64,000 bases of DNA, from positions 11,228,435 through 11,292,434 of the forward strand of contig CM068546.1 of the NCBI GenBank assembly GCA_035048495.1. Reading direction: 5' to 3'. The stretch is from Euptelea pleiosperma (taxonomy: Eukaryota > Streptophyta > Magnoliopsida > Ranunculales > Eupteleaceae). Positions 54,580 through 64,000 of this stretch are shown here, in pieces (positions within the stretch are counted from its first letter, which is position 1; each line of letters starts with the position of its first letter). The notes beneath the pieces are model-generated. The model made no database searches, was not told the origin of the DNA, and worked only from the letters and a program-made list of their open reading frames with translations. Position numbers and translations under genes: made by a program.

Positions 54580-55268
54580 GAGAGAGAGAGAACAGAACTT
54601 ACATAACTGAAGATAAAATTAAATACATCTATTCTACTTATTATTAATGCACGAACCCTTCTTGCGTGCCTCACTCTAAACCCCCCAAATCCCACAAATG
54701 CCCTTATCTTTTGTTATTTTCTTTCCTTCAATTTATTAACATGACAGGGATATTTCGGTCCTTTTGGCGTCAAAGAACATGTCACCTTGTAAGCCTACGC
54801 CACCTGCAACTCATTCAACGATTGAAAAATAAAGAAAATGTTATTTCTAATATGCCCTCAACTTTCTTAAAATGACAAAAAAATTTCTTTTGGTTTTCAA
54901 AATTAACTTCTTTAATTTCTAAGGGTGATTTGGTCATTCAACACTCTCATTTTCAACTGTGCAACCAATTATTACATTCTAACATGGCAGGCTAGAAAAC
55001 TTTAAATGAGGAAGTGAAGATGGACCCACAATATGTTACATGTGGCACATTATTAGAGCCTACTTACCGTATAGATGTTGTTCCATCCCTCGATGGACTC
55101 ATGCAAGAAAAATAATCCTGATTAGTGATTTCTAACCTTTGGATCATAATGATCAAAATCAATAGTTAAAAATAATCCAAGAAAAAGAATTGGATATAAA
55201 TAACTAACCAGGATGAAATTTTATATGTACGTCCAACTAGGGATGGTCAAAACATCCATACGGTCAGT
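54580..55268. other. Non-coding; duplicated NLR flank fragment and MITE piece
   Basis: 54495-54580 (CACAAATAAGCAAAGCTGTG, AAGGAATAAAGCAAAG) resembles 55935-56030 just upstream of the NLR gene. 55015-55265 is a diverged Mutator-MITE (CACATGTGGCACATTATTAG, inverted partner CATCCATACGGTCAGTGG). No gene. Confidence 0.5.
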
Positions 55269-55750
55269 GGTCTCTACGAATTCCACGTGCCAAAAAGTAT
55301 CTCGATCTGCATGCTAAATAGTAATGCTAGTAATCTATGGTGAAAAACAAAACATGAAAAAGACTCTAATCCAATGGATAGAAATTGTTAATCAAGATGA
55401 ATTTTCGTAGATAGGTCCACCTAGAGATGAGCAAAACGTGTATATGGTCTGTGATCTTTAAATGTGTGCCATGTGTAAATTAATTGTTGCCACAGGTAAG
55501 GTGCATGTGGTCTCTAAGAATGTTCTATGTGGCCAAAAAGTATCTCGATTTGCATGCTAAATAGTAATGCTAGAAATCTATGATTAAAAATTAAATATGA
55601 AAAAGACCCTAATCCAATGGATAGAAATTACTAATCCCGATGAATTTTCATAGATAGGTCCACCTAGAGATAAGCCAAACGTGTATACGGTCAGTGATCT
55701 TTAAATGTGTGCCACCTGTAAATTGCTGCCACGGGTAAGGTGCACGTGCA
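55269..55750. repeat. Tandem duplication, period 240 bp
   Basis: GGTCTCTACGAATT (55269) and GGTCTCTAAGAATG (55509) start two direct copies. Shared blocks are AAAAAGTATCTCGAT, TGCATGCTAAATAGTAATGC and ATAGGTCCACCTAGAGAT. Divergence is ~8%. The unit is a piece of the Mutator-MITE family. Confidence 0.82.
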
Positions 55751-55799
55751 TCGCATGTGGCGTCCCCTAGTGGTTAATAACTTGTGGATAATTGTAGTG

Positions 55800-56230
55800 T
55801 CCAAGATGTGGCTCGTATTGTGGGCTGTGACCGGCTTCGGTCACAACATCTTTCTATCATTTTTTAAGGAAGGAGTTTCTATCAAATTTTTTTAAGTTTT
55901 TTAAAGTTCCAGCTAAACAGACAAAGAGGGAATGAAGGAAAGCAGTGCAAATAAGCAAAGCTTTGTCTCTCTTAAGGAAAGTGAGAGAATAAAGCAAACA
56001 AATGACACTAAGCAAAGTATAGATAGAGAGCAAAGTGATACCACAATAGGAAAAGAAAATGCTAGTTTGTGATGAGAATGAGTGGGAGGACATATTATCA
56101 GAACTCAGAACCTAAGGTGTGGTTGGAGGTGAAAGAAGAGAGGAGAAAAATAGTTTAGTATTGTGAATTATTAGAGAGTGTGATCACTGGGAGGAGTAGT
56201 TGTGCTCAAGGGTGAAGAGAGGAGAGAAAA
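55800..56230 (+). promoter_or_regulatory. 5' flank of the NLR gene
   Basis: 55808-55853 is a lone Mutator-MITE end (GTGGCTCGTATTGTGGGCTG, GTCACAACATCTT) about 375 bp before the NLR start. The rest is purine-rich leader sequence (GAAAGAAGAGAGGAG, GGGTGAAGAGAGGAGAG) up to AAAAATGGCTGAG. No certain TATA box. Confidence 0.4.
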
Positions 56231-58974
56231 ATGGCTGAGAGTGTTGTGAGCCTTGTGATCCAAAATCTGGTTTCCGTGCTTGCCCAAGAAGCAAAACTGC
56301 TGCGTTGAGTGCACAAGAACGTTGCATACATCAATGATGAATTGGAGAGCATCCGAGTCTTTCTTAGGGATGCTGATGCAAAGGTAGAAAGAGACGGAGG
56401 AGTTAAAATTTGGGTGAAACAAGTAAGAGATGTAGCCTACAACATCGAAGACGTCTTGGACGAATTTGCTTTTAGCCTCGCACAACATCCTCATCGGCAT
56501 GGATTTGTTGGTTTTCTTCCTAAAATTCCTTGGTTGGTTAAGCACATGAAAGCCCGCCATGTCATAGTCACTGAGCTGCAAGATATTAGAACAAGGTTGC
56601 ATGAGATTAAGGAACGAAGTGAAAGATATCATTTTGATAGATTGGACGAAGGCATAAGTTCCCAAACTGTTGGGAATGATACATGGCTTGATCCTCGTGT
56701 GGACGCCCTTTACGCCACAGAAATCGTGGGCATTGAGAAGCCTAAAAAGGAATTGATAAACTGGATAGTTGAAGGAGTTCCAATGCGAACAGTGTTTGCG
56801 GTGGTTGGCATGGGTGGGGTGGGCAAAACCACCCTTGTAAAGAAGGTCTATGATAGTGAACAAGTAAGAAGGCACTTTGAATGCCATGTTTGGATCACTG
56901 TGTCGCAGTCATTCAAAGTCGGAGAGCTCCTAATGTCCTTGATAAAGCGATTCCATGAGTCAAGAAAAGCGCCAGTTCCCGAAGGGATCGATGCAATGGA
57001 ACACATACAGCTCATTGACACACTAAGGGAGTATTTGCGGCAAACGAGGTATGTAGTTATTCTTGATGATGTATGGAATGTCGAATTGTGGAATTCCGTA
57101 ACATATGCCTTACTTGATAACAAATGTGGTAGTAGGGTCATGGTCACCACACGCCTAAGTGATGTTGCTTCTTCTAGTGTGGAATCTTCCAGTCATATCT
57201 ACCATCTTGAACCTCTACCTCACAAAGAGGCTTTGGACCTCTTCCTTATTAAGGCATTTGGATCAAACTTTGGGGAACATTGTCTTCCAGAGTTAATGGA
57301 GTTGTCTGTTAAAATTGTAAATAGATGTGGAGGATTGCCGCTTGCAATTGTGGCAATAGGTGGTATTTTGAAAACGAAAGACAAGACTGCTTTGGAAGGG
57401 AAAAAATTGCACGATAATCTTCCTTTCGAGTTTGACAACAGAAGAGTAATGAAAATCCTTTCACTGAGTTACCATGATCTGCCACCCCACCTTAAATCTT
57501 GTTTCTTGTACTTTGGTATTTTTCCAGAGGATTATGATGTTAGGTTTGACAAACTTACTCGGTTATGGATTGCTGAAGGATTCGTGATAGAAAAGCAAGG
57601 TAAAAGATTAGAAGAGGTTGCAGAAGACTACCTGAACGAGCTCATACAAAGAAGCTTGGTTCAACAAGATGAGTTTAATCCTTTTCGAATTGATACGAGA
57701 ACAGTTCGAGTCCATGACCTTATGCGTGAGTTCATTCTTTTGAGGTTGGAGGAGGAGAATTTTTGTAAAGTCGTTGAGGAGAAGAACACAAGTACAGGTT
57801 TGGATGAGATAGGGAATGGAAGACGACTATCAATCCATCTCAACAATGATACTGAAAATGTTGTAGGAAGCACAAATGTATCCCACATTCGTTCCTTTCT
57901 CGTGTTTGGGTTGGATGATCTGGCTGAGTTTCCCAATTACTTGTACACACTTCTTGCAAAATTAAGGCTATTGAAGGTATTGGACTTGACATATGCACCT
58001 TTGGAGAGTTTTCCCAGTGAAGTAGCAAAGCTTTGCCATTCGAGGTATTTAAATTTGAACTGTACAAGGATTCAAATGCTTCCTAATTCCCTGGGGAAAT
58101 TACAAAACTTAGAAACGTTGGATCTTTCAAATACTGGTGTAGTTGAGATGCCGATTGCGATCTTAAAGCTTCAAAAACTAAGACATCTTCAAGCTTTTCA
58201 AATCATTGATAGATCTTACGAAAGTTTCAATTGTTGGAGAGGAGTTAAGGTGCCTGAGGGAATTGGGTGTTTAACAGCCCTACAAACCTTGTTCCATATA
58301 GAGGAAGTAAACTCCAAGGGCACTAGCATATTTACAGATTTGGAAAAATTGAGCCAGTTGAGAAATCTAGGCATTAAAACACTGAGAAGAGAAAATGGGA
58401 AGGATATGTGCGCCTCCATTGCCGAGATAAACCACCTTTTATTCTTGTCTATCAGTTCAACAGGAGAGGAGGAGGTTCTTGATTTGCAGTTTATATAATC
58501 TCCTCCCCCACTTCTTCATCTATATTTGCTTGGACGTTTGAAAACGTTGCCCGACTGGATTTCCTCCCTGTATAACCTGAACAGAATTTTCCTAAATTGG
58601 TCGAGATTAGGAGAATCTCCCATGGAAGTACTTCAAGCTTTGCCCAGTCTAACTCATCTCCAACTCTATAAAGCATATGATGGAGAGATGTTAGGTTTCG
58701 TGGCAGAAAAATTTCAAAAACTTAGGTTGGTACGACTATGTAACTTAGGCTGAGTTCAGTGATAGTGGAGAAAGGTGCAATGCCTTCCCTTCAAACCCTA
58801 GAAATTGGGTCCTGTGGGCAGTTAAAGGAGGTGCCTTCAGGAATCGCACGCCTCACTAACCTCAAAACTCTCTACTTTAAGAAGATGCCTGAGGAATTAA
58901 AAAGGAGAGTTGTCGGAGACGTAGGTGAAGATTATTGGATAATAAGGCACATACCACAAGTCTCTTTCTTGTGA
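56231..58974 (+). pseudogene. CNL-type (RPM1-like) NB-ARC-LRR disease-resistance gene, disabled
   Basis: Intracellular immune receptor family. ATGGCTGAG at 56231 opens a reading frame of about 914 codons. An Rx-type coiled coil (to about residue 120) is followed by NB-ARC: P-loop GMGGVGKTT (193-201), FECHVWITVSQSF (RNBS-A), kinase-2 VVILDDVW (275-282), GSRVMVTTR (RNBS-B), CGGLPLA (366-372), and CFLYFGIFPEDYDV. VHDLM (494-498) stands in for the MHD motif. Leucine-rich repeats run from about residue 570 to the end. Three lesions: TGA at 56306-56308 (codon 26, after LLR), TAA at 58496-58498 (codon 756, inside the LRRs) and a 1-base loss near 58748. The frame then runs on to TGA at 58972-58974. 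There is no intron in the coding part. Translation from a later GTG/ATG could give a coiled-coil-shortened protein, but it would still stop at 58496. Confidence 0.92.
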
Positions 58975-59117
58975 CGGAGGATTTGCTCACAACCATCTTC
59001 AATAGCAGCGGAGGGCTGCGGAGCTGTGGTGAGTTTTTTTCACATCCATCTTTAGTGACTTTTTCATTTGTATTTTGTAGTATTCGTAATAATTTTCTAT
59101 AAAAGAAAATACATGAT

Positions 59118-59240
59118 GGATGCCATTGACCACTGGATTCAAGAAATCAACGGTCTACGAGGCAAGGTCAGGTAAAATAGTTGTTGCCTCGTGGACCGTG
59201 TATCTCTTGAATCCAACGATCAATGACCTCAACGCACATA
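59118..59240. repeat. Small imperfect hairpin
   Basis: CATTGACCACTGGATTCAAG and AACGGTCTACGAGGCAA have inverted partners in TTGCCTCGTGGACCGTG and CTTGAATCCAACGATCAATG. About 45 bp stems with a short loop. Likely a tiny MITE. Confidence 0.7.
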
Positions 59241-59389
59241 TTTTGTTCAGTTATCAGTAGGGTAGCACGACTCTTCTATAAATTACTCTTTAATCTAGAT
59301 GACCTGGTCAAGGATTCATTCAGCTGTGATTTTCTTGCAGCCATCTATAAATACAAAAATGAGTAGTGTCGTGATGTAACAAGGTATAC

Positions 59390-59670
59390 TTGAGATCTTT
59401 TCAAATGCGGAAGGGTCATTTTTGGTAGTCACCGCTGCCATCTAGGCCCACTGACCGCATGGATGTTTAGCCCACCCCTTGGTAAACATTCATACCAAAA
59501 AATCAGCTTGTTTGATGATTTTTAGCCATTGATTTTAGTACTAAAAAAATGGTTGCATTCAACGGCTATAAGAACACCTTAAAATGTGCTAAAATATAAT
59601 GGTTATAGATTACAAATCAGGGTGATTTTTGGTGTGTATATCCACCAAGGGGTGGGATAAAGTTGACATC
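59390..59670. mobile_element. Mutator-MITE related element
   Basis: GCCCACTGACCGCATGGATG then TTTAGCCCACCCCTTGG, with inverted partners AGGGTGATTTTTGGTGTG and CCACCAAGGGGTGGG at the right. A related piece is at 51150-51200. Confidence 0.65.
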
Positions 59671-60010
59671 AAAATTTTGATATCTGGGGTGGGCATCGAA
59701 GTTTTTCTCATTCCTGAAAATTTTGAGGTGCACTCATGATTTTCTCGTTACTCTTTTCTCTGCAGATGATTTTGTAATGGTATGGGGGAATCCCATGATC
59801 AATCAAAGCCCAGCTCACTGCTTCAAGCCTTTGCTACATGCCACATGGCATTTCTACTTGTTAAGCGGTTTAATAAGGGTTTTAGGACCCTCATTAAACC
59901 TTGGATTTCTATTTGTTGTTTTGCTTGCTTACTGTATAGTATGTGTGTGTGTACATTTTGGGGGCAATAAAATGGCCATGAATGTGTGTGATCCAATAGG
60001 TGTGATTTAA

Positions 60011-60264
60011 AACAGTTAAATCTCTGTTTGCTGATTGTGGTAATAATGTGTGTGCACATTCTCTGTGTTTGCTTACATCAAATTGATAGACATGGGTTTA
60101 TGTAGACGTTTAAGGAAAGTTCAGTTTGTTGGCTTTGATAGAAAGGAGAGAGAAAATAAAAAAATTAAAATATAGAATTGACAAAACTAAAAAGTTGTGT
60201 ATAAGTAACCTACTGTTTAGGTAGCCGTTGCTCCCCCACCCTCCATATGTCACAATATGATAGG
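60011..60264. other. Non-coding
   Basis: No gene. 60220-60264 begins the CACAATATGATAGGGGGTTG repeat also seen at 35025-35050. Confidence 0.4.
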
Positions 60265-60335
60265 GGGTTGAGGCATCTCATCAACCAAATGGGTGAGGCG
60301 AGCCGAACTGACATGACCACCTATGGTTGACTTAG

Positions 60336-60737
60336 GAGTAAACCTTCGTGCTCACACCACACCATGCTGTGAGCGAAGCCGATCACAGCCCACAATATGA
60401 GCCATGTGGCACACTCTCAGTGGAAGCTGACCGTATGGATGTTTGGCCAATCACTAGACAAACCTACAAACCAAAAACAAACCTCATCAGTGATTTCCAA
60501 GAGTTATATTGAAGTTATTTTCATGGGTTGATTTTAACCCTATGAATTTGAGCATTATTGAGCGTTATTTGGGTGCAAAGATACAAAGGTTGTAAATCAC
60601 TAATCAGGCTGCCTTTTGTTTTGCAGGTCCACGGATGACTGGCCAAACATCCATATGGTCAGCAACCTCTAAGAGTGACCATGTGGCTCGTATTGTGGGC
60701 TGTGATCGGTTTCGCTGAGCGAAGGTTAGGTTTACTC
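60336..60737. mobile_element. Mutator-type MITE (duplicate of 49265-49657)
   Basis: GAGTAAACCTTCGTGCTCAC start and GGTTTACTC end. Flanks match those of the left copy, so it moved by duplication and not by transposition. Confidence 0.82.
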
Positions 60738-60769
60738 AATGGCATCGATAAAGTAAGAGACATACACCC

Positions 60770-61158
60770 GAGTAATACTTTGATGACAGGGCCATGTCAT
60801 AGGACAGCGCCAATATGAGCCACTTGGCACATCTTTATAGAACGCTATGGTTGTTTGGCCAAACCTTAGGTGGACCTAAAAACCAAAAATCAGCTTGATT
60901 AATAATTTCTAGGCGTTGGATTAGAATTATTTTCATGGGTTGATTCTAACAATGGGAATTTGAGCATTATTGACCATTATTTGAGGTACAAAGATCCAAA
61001 GTTTTGAAATCACTAATCAAGCTGATTTTTGCTTTGTAGGTCCACCTAGGGATCGGGAAACATCCATACATCAGCGTCCTCTAATAGTGTTCCACGTGGC
61101 TCATATTGCGCGTCGTCATCGGCCTCGATGACAGGACCTTGTCATTAAATTTTCACTC
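60770..61158. mobile_element. Mutator-type MITE (duplicate of 49690-50075)
   Basis: GAGTAATACTTTGATGACAG start and TTTTCACTC end, with the same flanks as the left copy. Confidence 0.78.
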
Positions 61159-61319
61159 CACACATGACACACCCGAGTGCTTTTGCAGTTTTGTTTTTTT
61201 TTTTTTTTAAACAAAATGGGTCAAAACGATGCCAAAAGGGACAAAATCGAAACTACGAGTGCTTTTCCCACGTGTCTCTAACTTTGTCAGCGGTCCGAAC
61301 TAGGGCTACAACTTGGGCA

Positions 61320-62110
61320 GCGGTTCTTTGTAACATTTGCATGGTTCTAGATGTGAAACGTTTCAAACGGTTGCAAAGAATGTTTCTTTTCTTTATGTCA
61401 TTTACTTGTCGTAGAAAACTTATTGGCAATGGTTACGAACCGTTTATAAGTTGGCAACGGTTGTAATGAAGAAGTTTGTGCAAAATTTTGTTTTACAATG
61501 GTAATGAACCATCTTTAATAATCATAACAACAGAAAATTTTGCAGGTGGATTGGAGGATTGTGTGTTCCCCTAAGAAGGTGGGTGGGCTAGGGGTCAAGA
61601 ATTGAGTTTAATGAACTAAGTTCTCCTTGAGAAACGGATTTGACGTTTTGCCGTGGGGGTGAATAGCTTGTGGAGGAAGGTTATCGAGGCAAGGCATGAT
61701 AGCGAGCCTTTGGATTGGTTTAGTAGGGAGGACTAGACCCCGTATTGTTGCGGCGTTTGGAGGGACGTCTTAAAGGTGTTTTCCTCCTTCTCTGCTAGCA
61801 TTCGGTTCAAGGGGGGACTAGAGATAGGGTCCGCTTTTGGTGTGATGTTTGGTGTGGCGATAAGGCTCTCAAGGTGGACTTCCCCTAGCTTTATGCTATC
61901 TCTGATAAAAGTTGGGCACGGTGCAGAATTTTTTACATGGAGGAGAGGAATGTTGCTTCATGGGACTTTGGTCTGAGATGGAACTTAAACGATTGGGAAA
62001 TCCCTTCTATGTTAGCTCTTTTTCAGAAGTTAGATGGGTTGATTGTGGATAGTGCTAGGAGGATGCTATTTGGTGGTCCGACAGGTTCGATGGTCATTTT
62101 TCTTTTCTCT
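61320..62110 (+). pseudogene. LINE ORF2 fragment (right duplicate)
   Basis: Carries the same LINE section as 51958-52745: VFSSFSASIRFK near 61780 and EERNVASWDFGLRWNLNDWE near 61940. The copy ends around 62110 where the left one continues into the zf-RVT region. Frames are broken. Confidence 0.78.
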
Positions 62111-62127
62111 TGGAGGATGCTATTTAT

Positions 62128-62970
62128 TTATGGGTAGTTGTACGGGCGCCCATCTTAAACCAACAATGGATGGGCACCCACGCCTATTAGAGGGCTCATG
62201 TTTGGGCACCCCATTTTGCTAGGCACCCGCAGAACCATTGTAATCTCTCCCATTACACATCGAACCTCCTCTTCTCCAACGCTGAAATACCTCATCTTCT
62301 CCCAAATTTAGAGGTTCACATCCACCTCCTCATCACTTCTCCATTCTTCTTACTTCTCCAAAGCCCTTAATCATCGATTCTCCGACCCCCCTTCACCTTC
62401 TTGAGCACCACCATAGTACAAAGGGTACCCAACTACAAAACCTTTGCTTTTTTGGCTAGTTATTGTGGTAAAGAGTACGAATAGTAGAAAATTTCGTGAC
62501 TTCAGATCCTCTTCAGTGTTTATTCGACTTCTCCGACTTCTCTTCAGTCTTTCCACACAGTTAAATATACAGGGTACATTGTCTTTCCACACAGTTAGAT
62601 ATATAGGGTACATTGTTGTTTACATAGTAAAATTTGCATTGTTGTTTACATATTGTGAATGTGAAATATTTATATTTTATTATGTTCATTATCTGTATTT
62701 AGTTTTTTATTTTGATTTTAGTTTAGATTATTTACATTATTATATCTTGAATGAGATTTATGTCTATCTTGCATACCATGTGTTTGTTAAAATGTCAAAG
62801 AGATTATTTAACTTTGTTTCACACTCATAAGCTGGGCACCATCATTATATGTGCACCCACACCATTGTTTGGTAAAAATGTCTCAGATAACTATATGTTT
62901 GTAATTGTGTGTGTGTTTTTTTTCCTGAAATATCTAATAATTTTTAAATTGGTTTCTGTTTCTAAGTACA
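62128..62970. other. Non-coding 5' region of the PMD gene or its transposon
   Basis: Contains repeated GGGCGCCCATC / GGGCACCCACG / GGGCACCATC words (62148, 62170, 62835). These could belong to the terminal region of a Mutator-like element that carried the PMD gene. A 33 bp tandem repeat lies at 62549-62615 (CTTTCCACACAGTTA...GGGTACATTGT). No protein-coding exon is recognised. Confidence 0.4.
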
Positions 62971-64000
62971 ATGGGTTGGACACGAAGTTCGGACAAAACA
63001 GAAAGGGAAGGAAGTTCAGCTGCACCAAGTAGACGAGTTCCACCTACAACATCTGAATAAAGACGCCGAAATCCCCCAAGGCAGGCAAGAATTGAAGAAG
63101 AGCCTGCATATGAAGATCAATATCAATTCTGTGGAAGAAGAAGTGCACCAAGAACACCAAGAAGAACAACAAATTGGTGCTTTTGAAGATGAAACACAAG
63201 AGGATACTAAGGTCCCTCAGACACAGCATGCATCTAGACCATTCGGTGGAGGTCCAGAGGACCCATCGATACTAAAGAGTTATGAAACCCATATCGCTTA
63301 TCAGATATGACGAAACAATGTAAATCATCGATTGTTATATTGCATATACTTTATAAAATTATAATATATTTTAATGTTTAGTCTAATACATTTTATCATA
63401 TGCAGGAACGTCTCGCTCTAAAGTGCATTCAACACACATAAAAAATTGGCACATGGGATTGGACAAAGGAGCGTAGTTGTTTTAGAAAATGGATGACTAA
63501 TTTAGGGTTAATAAATGTGGCCTGATATGGTTACAAATCAGTAAATAAAGTAATCATATCAGCATTTGTGGAAAGATGACACCCTGAGATGAATACCTTC
63601 CATCTCTCATTTTGGTGAGATGACCATCACTCTAAATGATGTGTCCCAAATATTGGGCATCCCTGTGCATGGAAATGTGGTGATGTGTCCGGTAGTAGGT
63701 TTGACGGTTGAAGAGGCTGCCACTTTGTTGGTAAGAACATTGGGGGTTCAGAGAAATAATGCTGTCGATGAGCTTCAATATAATGGTGGATGCGTAGTAA
63801 GGATGAAGTGGTTGGTTGACAATTTTCGCAGGGTCAAACATGCTTCGAATGAGGAGATTGATTGTGCAGCAAGGGCATATCTACTATATTTGCTCGGTTG
63901 CTCTCTATTATGTGACAAGAGTGTGACAAAGGTACCTGTGTTGTACCTTCGATTATTATAGAACTTCGATGAAGTTGATGAATATGCATGGGGAGCAGCG
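62971..64000 (+). pseudogene. Plant mobile domain (PMD, MAIN-like) gene, degraded, runs off the window
   Basis: The first exon (from ATGGGTTGG at 62971) codes for a charged N-terminus, then PFGGGPEDPSILKSYETHIA. After an intron ending ATATGCAG (63405) come ERLALKCIQHT, FRKWMTNLGLINV, VNKVIISAFVER, EMTITLNDVSQILGIPVHG, ARAYLLYLLGCSLLCDKS and FDEVDEYAWGAA. These are the conserved blocks of the PMD found in MAIN/MAIL proteins and in some Mutator- and gypsy-type transposons. Lesions include a stop and frameshift in exon 1, three stops in 63430-63580, an extra base near 63612 and TAG at 63959. Whether it was a host gene or a transposon passenger is not clear. Confidence 0.82.

Larger units (their letters stand above)
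58975..60010 (+). other. Presumed spliced 3' UTR of the NLR gene
   Basis: A possible donor, TGTGGTGAG, lies at about 59022-59030, and a good acceptor, CTCTTTTCTCTGCAG, ends at 59765. The following sequence is compatible with a last non-coding exon ending near the AATAAA at 59967-59972. Between them are a small hairpin (59118-59240) and a Mutator-MITE (59390-59660). This is inference from splice-like signals only. Confidence 0.4.
60265..62110. repeat. Right copy of the duplication flanking the NLR gene
   Basis: 60265-61315 matches 49200-50210 and 61320-62110 matches 51958-52745, both in direct orientation, with divergence of a few percent by eye. The junction at 61315-61322 lacks the 1.75 kb present on the left. 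Confidence 0.9.

Noticed and set aside
56171..56887. A 238-codon antisense open frame opposite the NLR
   Set aside because: It lies exactly opposite conserved NB-ARC coding sequence and has no domain of its own.
1..64000. tRNA or rRNA genes
   Set aside because: I saw tRNA-like B boxes only within SINEs and no complete cloverleaf or rRNA segment. A covariance-model scan would be decisive.

Overview
The window is nuclear DNA from a flowering plant. The evidence is plant-type Ty1/copia and Ty3/gypsy retrotransposons, L1-type LINEs, SINEs, a coiled-coil NB-ARC-LRR (CNL) gene, a SEC14-like gene with plant introns, a plant mobile domain (PMD) gene remnant, and a fragment of the plant mitochondrial gene ccmFN. 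The species cannot be fixed from sequence alone. Gene density is very low, and most of the 64 kb is nested, decayed transposable elements.

1-9.7 kb: a LINE ORF2 tail carries a threefold tandem repeat of its zinc-finger region. A minus-strand copia element (1617-6883) splits it, with a 5-bp target duplication. That copia element itself holds a hAT-type MITE and a SINE. Next come the LINE RNase H tail and a nuclear copy of mitochondrial ccmFN. 9.7-15.8 kb: a ~4 kb inverted repeat made of two head-to-head 3' halves of an Athila-like gypsy element, then a small hAT-type element full of GGACAC repeats and a nested hairpin. 16.0-24.5 kb: a SEC14-like gene on the minus strand. Its second and third exons are separated by a 7.5 kb intron that holds a second copia element, which in turn holds a solo LTR. 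No later exons are seen.

24.8-35 kb and 44-55 kb: fields of MITEs. They include Mutator-type elements with GAGTAAA ends and a GCCACGTGGC motif, several with 9-10 bp target duplications. They also include hAT-type elements with CAAGGTTTAAA ends and many CGTTATAACG-like palindromes, plus tandem arrays of a ~185 bp unit. 35.4-43.9 kb: two copies of one chromovirus (Ty3/gypsy), the first cut off in the reverse transcriptase and the second complete from LTR to LTR but full of stops.

56.2-59.0 kb: an almost full-length CNL disease-resistance-type gene, broken by two in-frame stops and one frameshift. A ~1.8 kb direct duplication (MITEs plus LINE sequence) lies on both sides of it, at 49.2-52.7 kb and 60.3-62.1 kb. 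The right edge holds a decayed PMD gene that runs off the window.

No gene in the window is shown to be fully intact. The best candidate for a functional locus is the 5' part of the SEC14-like gene. The most unusual structure is the large retroelement inverted repeat, which could make long double-stranded RNA if transcribed.
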